Of a stretch of DNA of 10,401 bases, positions 6,470 through 10,401 are shown in pieces. The stretch covers positions 1 to 10,401 of the forward strand of contig JAKAZJ010000031.1 in assembly GCA_021826565.1 (NCBI GenBank), given 5' to 3'. Under the pieces are notes generated by a model. That model searched no databases. It was not told the DNA's origin and saw only the letters and a list, made by a program, of their open reading frames with translations. The position numbers and the translations under genes are program-made. The DNA is from Pseudomonadota bacterium. GTDB taxonomy: Bacteria; Pseudomonadota; Alphaproteobacteria; Acetobacterales; Acetobacteraceae. Each line of letters begins with the position of its first letter. Position 1 is the stretch's first letter.

Positions 6470-7561
6470 TTGGAACTCGTCCGCGAACTGCCGCTCGATC
6501 AGATCCTGCGCGGCGACAGCATCGAGATGCTGCGGATGCTGCCGCCGGCGTCGGTCCACTGCGTGTTCGCCGATCCGCCTTACAACCTCCAGTTGCGCGG
6601 CGAACTGCGCCGGCCGGACGACAGCCTGGTGGATGGGGTCGATGACGACTGGGACCGGTTCGCCGATTTTCCCGCCTATGACGATTTCACCCGTGCCTGG
6701 CTGACCGAATGTCGGCGCGTGCTGCGCAAGGACGGCACGATATGGGTGATCGGCGCCTATCACAACATCTTCCGCATCGGCGCCATCCTGCAGGACCTGG
6801 GCTACTGGATCCTGAACGATATCATCTGGCGCAAATCCAACCCGATGCCGAATTTCCGCGGCCGGCGCTTCACCAACGCGCACGAGACGATGATCTGGGC
6901 GGCGCGTCAGCGCGACTCCCGGCATCGCTTCAACTACCAGGCGATGAAGGCGCTGAACGACGAGATCCAGATGCGCAGCGACTGGCTGATCCCGCTATGT
7001 ACCGGACCGGAACGGCTTCGCAACGCCCACGGCCTGAAGCTGCACCCGACGCAGAAGCCGGAGGCGCTGCTGCACCGCGCCCTGCTGGCTGCCACCGGCC
7101 CGGGCGATATCGTGCTGGACCCGTTCTTCGGCACCGGCACGACCGGCGTGGTCGCCAAGCGCCTGCATCGTCATTTCATCGGCATCGAGCGCCACCCCGC
7201 CTATGTGGAAGCCGCCTGGGGCCGCATCCGCCGCACCCGTGCCGCGTCGGCCGATGGTGCCGCCGCGACGCCCAACCGCCGCGATGCGCCGCGCGTCGCG
7301 TTCGGCGTGCTGGTGGAACGTGGTCTGATCCCGCCCGGCACACGGCTTTACGACCGCCAGCGCCGCATCACCGCGACGGTCGCGGCCGATGGCAGCCTGC
7401 GCTCGGGCGCTTTGGCGGGGTCGATCCACCAGGTCGGCGCACAGGCGCAGAACGCGCCCAGTTGCAACGGCTGGACCTTCTGGCACCTGGAACGGGACGG
7501 CGCGCTGACCCCGATCGACACGCTGCGCGCGGTGCTGCAGGCGGAAGCGGTGTCTCAGTAG
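6470..7561 (+). CDS. ccrM: CcrM-type DNA adenine-N6 methyltransferase (GANTC), cell-cycle regulated family
   Basis: A 363-residue protein, close to the 358 of Caulobacter CcrM and similar along its length by memory. Methylase motif IV is DPPY at 35-38; the target-recognition region follows (WILNDIIWRKSNPMPNFRGRRFTNAHET at 113-140 and RSDWLIPLCTG); HPTQKP lies at 192-197; the S-adenosylmethionine motif DPFFGTGTTG is at 217-226. This is the beta-class order. The C-terminal domain from about 272 (VAFGVLVERGLIPPG, then SIHQVGA and SCNGWTFWHL) is the extra CcrM domain that helps recognise GANTC. The family methylates adenine in GANTC after replication and influences cell-cycle transcription. Translation appears to start at TTG 6470: the frame is closed by TGA at 6410 and has no ATG or GTG in between. 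No Shine-Dalgarno sequence is seen. The stop overlaps the end of the convergent dehydrogenase gene. Confidence 0.96.
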   Translation: MELVRELPLDQILRGDSIEMLRMLPPASVHCVFADPPYNLQLRGELRRPDDSLVDGVDDDWDRFADFPAYDDFTRAWLTECRRVLRKDGTIWVIGAYHNIFRIGAILQDLGYWILNDIIWRKSNPMPNFRGRRFTNAHETMIWAARQRDSRHRFNYQAMKALNDEIQMRSDWLIPLCTGPERLRNAHGLKLHPTQKPEALLHRALLAATGPGDIVLDPFFGTGTTGVVAKRLHRHFIGIERHPAYVEAAWGRIRRTRAASADGAAATPNRRDAPRVAFGVLVERGLIPPGTRLYDRQRRITATVAADGSLRSGALAGSIHQVGAQAQNAPSCNGWTFWHLERDGALTPIDTLRAVLQAEAVSQ

Positions 7562-8664
7562 GTCACCACCGAGCGGATCGACTCGCCGCGCCGCATCAGT
7601 TCGAAGCCTTCGTTGATCCGCTCGAACGGCAGCACATGCGTGATCAGGTCGTCGATGTTGATCTTGCCGTCCATGTACCAATCGACGATGCGCGGCACAT
7701 CGGTCCGCCCGCGCGCGCCGCCGAACGCGGTGCCTTTCCACACCCGCCCGGTCACCAACTGGAACGGGCGCGTGCTGATTTCCTGTCCCGCGCCGGCCAC
7801 CCCGATGACGATGCTCTGGCCCCAGCCGCGATGGGCACATTCCAGCGCCTGGCGCATCACCTTCACGTTGCCGATGCATTCAAAACTGTAATCCGCGCCG
7901 CCCTTGGTCAGATCCACCAGATACGGCACCAGGTCGCCGGCCACCTCGGACGGATTGACGAAATGCGTCATCCCGAATTTCTCGGCGATCGCGCGCCGCG
8001 CCGGGTTCAGATCGACGCCCACGATCATCTCGGCTCCGGCAAGCCGCGCCCCCTGGATCACGTTCAGCCCGATCCCGCCCAGCCCGAACACCACCACGCG
8101 CGCGCCGGGTTCGACCTTGGCGGTGTTGATGACCGCGCCGATCCCGGTGGTCACGCCGCAGCCGATATAGCAGACCTTGTCGAACGGCGCGTCCTTGCGG
8201 ATCTTCGCCAGCGCGATCTCCGGCACCACCGTGAAATTGCTGAATGTCGAGGTGCCCATGTAGTGATGGACCGTTTCGCCGGCGCAGGAAAACCGGCTGG
8301 TTCCGTCCGGCATCACCCCGCGGCCCTGGGTCGCGCGGATCGCGACGCACAGATTGGTCTTGCGCGACAGGCAGTATTCGCATTGCCGGCATTCCGGCGT
8401 GTACAGCGGGATCACGTGATCGCCCCGCGTCAGGCTGGTCACGTCCTTGCCCACATCCACCACCACCCCGGCGCCCTCGTGGCCCAGGATCGACGGGAAC
8501 AACCCTTCGGGATCGGCACCCGACAGGGTGAATTCGTCGGTGTGGCAGATCCCCGTCGCCTTGATCTCCACCAGCACCTCCCCCGCGCGCGGGCCGTCCA
8601 GCTCCACTTCCTCCAGGCTCAAGGGTGCTCCGGCCTTGCGGGCCACGGCGGCGCGGGTCTTCAT
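7555..8664 (-). CDS. frmA: S-(hydroxymethyl)glutathione dehydrogenase / class III alcohol dehydrogenase
   Basis: A 369-residue zinc-dependent medium-chain dehydrogenase, the normal class III length. It oxidises S-hydroxymethylglutathione (formaldehyde plus glutathione) with NAD, and the family also reduces S-nitrosoglutathione. Catalytic zinc ligands are C40 (GICHTDE), H62 with E63 (GHEGAG) and C169 (IGCGVTTG). Structural zinc cysteines are C92, C95, C98 and C106. The NAD site is GLGGIG at 194-199 with D218. The class III-specific arginine is seen as R115 in ATQGRG. ATG 8664 gives the typical MKTRAAVA start with GGAG 9 bases upstream; ATG 8673 and ATG 8691 are alternatives. No S-formylglutathione hydrolase or Gfa gene is adjacent; a MaoC-like gene lies 76 bases upstream in the same direction. 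It may also be called adhC or adhI. Identity is very secure. Confidence 0.96.
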   Translation of the reverse strand: MKTRAAVARKAGAPLSLEEVELDGPRAGEVLVEIKATGICHTDEFTLSGADPEGLFPSILGHEGAGVVVDVGKDVTSLTRGDHVIPLYTPECRQCEYCLSRKTNLCVAIRATQGRGVMPDGTSRFSCAGETVHHYMGTSTFSNFTVVPEIALAKIRKDAPFDKVCYIGCGVTTGIGAVINTAKVEPGARVVVFGLGGIGLNVIQGARLAGAEMIVGVDLNPARRAIAEKFGMTHFVNPSEVAGDLVPYLVDLTKGGADYSFECIGNVKVMRQALECAHRGWGQSIVIGVAGAGQEISTRPFQLVTGRVWKGTAFGGARGRTDVPRIVDWYMDGKINIDDLITHVLPFERINEGFELMRRGESIRSVVTY

Positions 8665-8704
8665 GCGGGGCATCTCCGGTTCGGAGGGCACAGAGTGCGG
8701 GGCC

Positions 8705-8718
8705 GCGCGTACCCGCGC
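8705..8718 (-). other. Small hairpin between the MaoC-like gene and frmA
   Basis: GCGCG at 8705-8709 pairs with CGCGC at 8714-8718 around a TACC loop. It lies in the 76-base gap between two same-strand genes. It is too short to be called a terminator and has no T-run; it might be an RNA stability element or chance. Confidence 0.2.
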
Positions 8719-8740
8719 AACCCTGGTCCCGGCAACCGGA

Positions 8741-9199
8741 TCACCCCGCCATCCGCCGCGGCATCAGGATTGTGGTGGTGAACTCCTGCACCGGCGCGTC
8801 GTGCTGGTTCAGCGTGGTACAGCGATACGTCACCACCCCGGAATCCGGCCGCGATTGCGATTCCCGCGCCGCCAGCACCTCGATCCGCACGCGCAACGCA
8901 TCGCCCGCCAGCACCGGGCGCACCCAGCGCAGCCGCTCGATCCCCGCGCCCATGCCGCCGCGCGCGACATGCAGCGTCTCGAAGATCAGCCGCATCGTGA
9001 CCGACCCGGTATGCCATCCGCTGGCGCAGAACACGCCCAGCAGGCTGTCGCGCGCGGTCGCCTCGCCCAGATGCGCCGGCTGCGGGTCGTATTGGCGCGC
9101 GAAGGCAATGATGGCGTCGCCATCCATCACGATCGCGCGCGCCGAGCACAGCACCTGCCCGGCGCACACGTCCTCGAACCACATCGGCTCCTGATCCAC
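8741..9199 (-). CDS. MaoC-like (R)-specific enoyl-CoA hydratase / hot-dog fold protein
   Basis: A 152-residue hot-dog protein, typical for a single MaoC domain. The catalytic pair of (R)-hydratases, an aspartate and a histidine five residues apart, is visible as D38 and H43 in ARQYDPQPAHLGE. It is followed by FCASGWHT, a common MaoC block, and RLRWVRPVLAGDALRVRIEV, the usual hot-dog strand. It should hydrate an enoyl-CoA, though family members also include dehydratases of short acyl-CoAs; the substrate is unknown. The start is taken at GTG 9199 because GGGAGAG lies about 6 bases upstream. An ATG at 9184 has AGGAG only 3 bases away and would give 147 residues. It is upstream of frmA in the same direction and divergent from rmuC across 55 bases. 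Confidence 0.88.
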   Translation of the reverse strand: MDQEPMWFEDVCAGQVLCSARAIVMDGDAIIAFARQYDPQPAHLGEATARDSLLGVFCASGWHTGSVTMRLIFETLHVARGGMGAGIERLRWVRPVLAGDALRVRIEVLAARESQSRPDSGVVTYRCTTLNQHDAPVQEFTTTILMPRRMAG

Positions 9200-9221
9200 G
9201 ATTCTCTCCCGACTCGCGCCA

Positions 9222-9243
9222 CGGGTTAGGGTCCCGCAACCCG
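9222..9243. promoter_or_regulatory. Nested inverted repeat between the MaoC-like gene and rmuC
   Basis: CGGGTT at 9222-9227 and AACCCG at 9238-9243 are exact reverse complements. Almost concentric inside them is GGGTCCC at 9229-9235. The whole element occupies much of the 55-base divergent gap, and its right arm touches the GGAG ribosome-binding site of rmuC (9243-9246). It could be an operator serving both genes, or an RNA hairpin that limits access to the rmuC ribosome-binding site if transcription starts upstream. Confidence 0.35.
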
Positions 9244-9254
9244 GAGTGTCCCCC

Positions 9255-10401
9255 ATGCCGCCGTTGATCGGAAGCCTGCTTGTCCCCATCCTGGCCGTTC
9301 TGGCAGCCGCCCTGGCCGCCGTGCTGGCCGGGCGCGGGATCGCGGCGGCCGAGCGCGCCCGGCTGGTGGCCGAGCAGGCGCGTGAGGCGATCCGCGCGGA
9401 ATCCGAAACCACCCGGCGCCAGGCCGAGACCCAGGCGCGCGACCTGATCGAACGGATCGGCAACCTGCGCAGCGCCCAGGATCTCGCCAACGAACAGCTT
9501 CGCACCACGCTCGCGCAGGAACAGGGCGCGCTGCGCCTTGCGCTCAGCGAAGCGCGCGAGGCGCTGACGCGCGCCTCCGCCGCCGGGTTCGAGGACACGC
9601 GCACGCTGCTGGAGCTCCGCCTGCGCGAACTGCGCGAGGGCAACGAGAAGAAACTGGCGGAAATCCAGACCACCGTGAACGAACAACTGCACGCCGCGGT
9701 GGAAAAGCAGATGACCGAAAGCTTCGCCCGCGTCGCCGACCAGTTCGAGGCGGTGCGCAAGGCGCTGGGCGAGTTCTCGGTCCTGTCCACGCAGATGGGC
9801 GACATCAAGCGGCTGTTTTCCAACGTCAAGACCCGTGGCGGCTGGGGCGAGACCCAGGTGCGCGCCATGCTGGACGATATCCTGCCGGTGGACGCCTACG
9901 AAACCAACTGCAAACTGCGCCCGGACTCGGACGAGGCGGTGGAATTCGCCGTCCGCCTGCCCGGCCGCGGCGGCGCGCGCCCGCTGCTGCCGATCGACGC
10001 CAAGTTCCCGGTGGAGGACTACGAACGCCTGCTCACCGCCGCCGACGAGGGCGACGCGGACGCGGAACGCGCCGCCCGGCGCGGCCTGGAAACCGCGGTC
10101 AAACTCCAGGCCCGCCGCATCGCCGAGAAATACATCGTCCCGCCGATCACGGTCGATTACGCGGTGATGTACCTCCCCACCGACGGGCTGTTCGCCGAGG
10201 TCGCGCGCATCCCCGGCCTGATCGACGCGCTCGGCCGCGATCACCACGTGATGGTGCTCGGCCCCAGCCTGTTCCCGGCGCTGCTGCGGACCATCCATCT
10301 CGGGGTCATTACGCTGGCGATCGAACAGAAGGCCGAACAGGTGCGCGGGCTGCTCGGCGCCACGGTGGCCGAGATGGGGCGGATGGACCAGGTGCTGGCC
10401 A
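9255..10401 (+). CDS. rmuC: DNA recombination protein RmuC, C-terminus cut by window edge
   Basis: The frame is open from ATG 9255 to the window end, giving 382 residues of a protein that usually has about 400-500. GGAG lies 8 bases before the ATG. Residues 5-26 are a hydrophobic membrane anchor. About 30-160 are rich in Glu, Arg, Ala and Gln with heptad-like character, the expected coiled coil. The RmuC nuclease-like core follows: NVKTRGGWGETQVRAMLDDILP at 190-211, LLPIDAKFPVEDYERLL at 244-260, KYIVPPITVDYAVMYLPTDGLFAEV at 292-316, and the HHVMVLGPSLFPALLRTI block at 330-347. RmuC limits inversions at short inverted repeats in E. coli and has been linked to defence against foreign DNA. The fold resembles PD-(D/E)XK nucleases, and the D-AK of PIDAKFP fits that pattern. 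It is divergent from the MaoC-like gene. Confidence 0.95.
   Translation, partial: MPPLIGSLLVPILAVLAAALAAVLAGRGIAAAERARLVAEQAREAIRAESETTRRQAETQARDLIERIGNLRSAQDLANEQLRTTLAQEQGALRLALSEAREALTRASAAGFEDTRTLLELRLRELREGNEKKLAEIQTTVNEQLHAAVEKQMTESFARVADQFEAVRKALGEFSVLSTQMGDIKRLFSNVKTRGGWGETQVRAMLDDILPVDAYETNCKLRPDSDEAVEFAVRLPGRGGARPLLPIDAKFPVEDYERLLTAADEGDADAERAARRGLETAVKLQARRIAEKYIVPPITVDYAVMYLPTDGLFAEVARIPGLIDALGRDHHVMVLGPSLFPALLRTIHLGVITLAIEQKAEQVRGLLGATVAEMGRMDQVLA

Noticed and set aside
5432..6925. Long minus-strand open frame opposite the SOUL gene and the start of ccrM
   Set aside because: It is antisense to two recognised proteins, has no domain and no credible start.
6709..8781. 690-codon plus-strand open frame across ccrM and frmA
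   Set aside because: It is out of frame with ccrM and antisense to frmA, with a His/Arg/Pro/Asp-rich composition typical of a shadow frame.
9200..9868. Upstream extension of the MaoC-like frame to 9868
   Set aside because: The extra residues lie antisense to rmuC and are Ser/Arg/Ala-rich; a good ribosome-binding site supports GTG 9199.
8661..10298. Long minus-strand open frame opposite rmuC and overlapping the MaoC-like gene
   Set aside because: rmuC on the plus strand carries all family motifs; this frame is its antisense shadow.
1..10401. tRNA, rRNA, CRISPR, insertion sequence or prophage signatures
   Set aside because: I saw no CRISPR-like repeat series, transposase, integrase, long terminal inverted repeats or RNA-gene sequence on either strand.

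Overview
The window is very GC-rich bacterial chromosome, densely coded with mostly short intergenic gaps. A CcrM-type GANTC adenine methyltransferase closely resembling the Caulobacter enzyme points to an alphaproteobacterium. The high GC and the mix of CoA-ester and glutathione-linked genes would suit Acetobacteraceae or another Rhodospirillales group, but that placement is inference. I see no phage, IS, plasmid, tRNA, rRNA or CRISPR sequence.

Layout, left to right. (1) 1-2087, minus strand: an enoyl-CoA hydratase (2087-1293) is followed by an MmgE/PrpD-family gene (1236 to beyond the left edge); this looks like a small CoA-ester or organic-acid catabolic operon. (2) 2208-2984, plus strand: a second crotonase-fold gene lies divergent from the first and lacks both hydratase glutamates. 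(3) 2988-5481, minus strand: an Hsp31-like DJ-1/PfpI protein, an SMP-30/gluconolactonase-like protein and a two-part HxxEHMPER protein run in the same direction and may be one transcription unit dealing with reactive carbonyls, lactones or ring-derived compounds. (4) 5633-7561, plus strand: a membrane-anchored SOUL protein, then ccrM starting at TTG. (5) 7555-9199, minus strand: a MaoC-like hydratase followed by class III alcohol dehydrogenase (glutathione-dependent formaldehyde dehydrogenase); the dehydrogenase gene overlaps the end of ccrM tail to tail. (6) 9255 to the right edge, plus strand: rmuC, cut by the window end.

Functionally this is mostly housekeeping and catabolic chromosome: CoA-thioester hydration, carbonyl and formaldehyde detoxification, DNA methylation linked to the cell cycle, and a DNA-recombination factor. 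I find no convincing new multi-gene system. The points most worth a second look are the crotonase without catalytic glutamates, the unfamiliar two-part protein beside the SMP-30 gene, the TTG start of ccrM without a ribosome-binding site, an exact 45-bp-period repeat in the SOUL gene, and nested or perfect inverted repeats in two divergent promoter regions. No gene-free stretch exceeds about 150 bases. Many long open frames on the opposite strand are by-products of the high GC content and were discarded.
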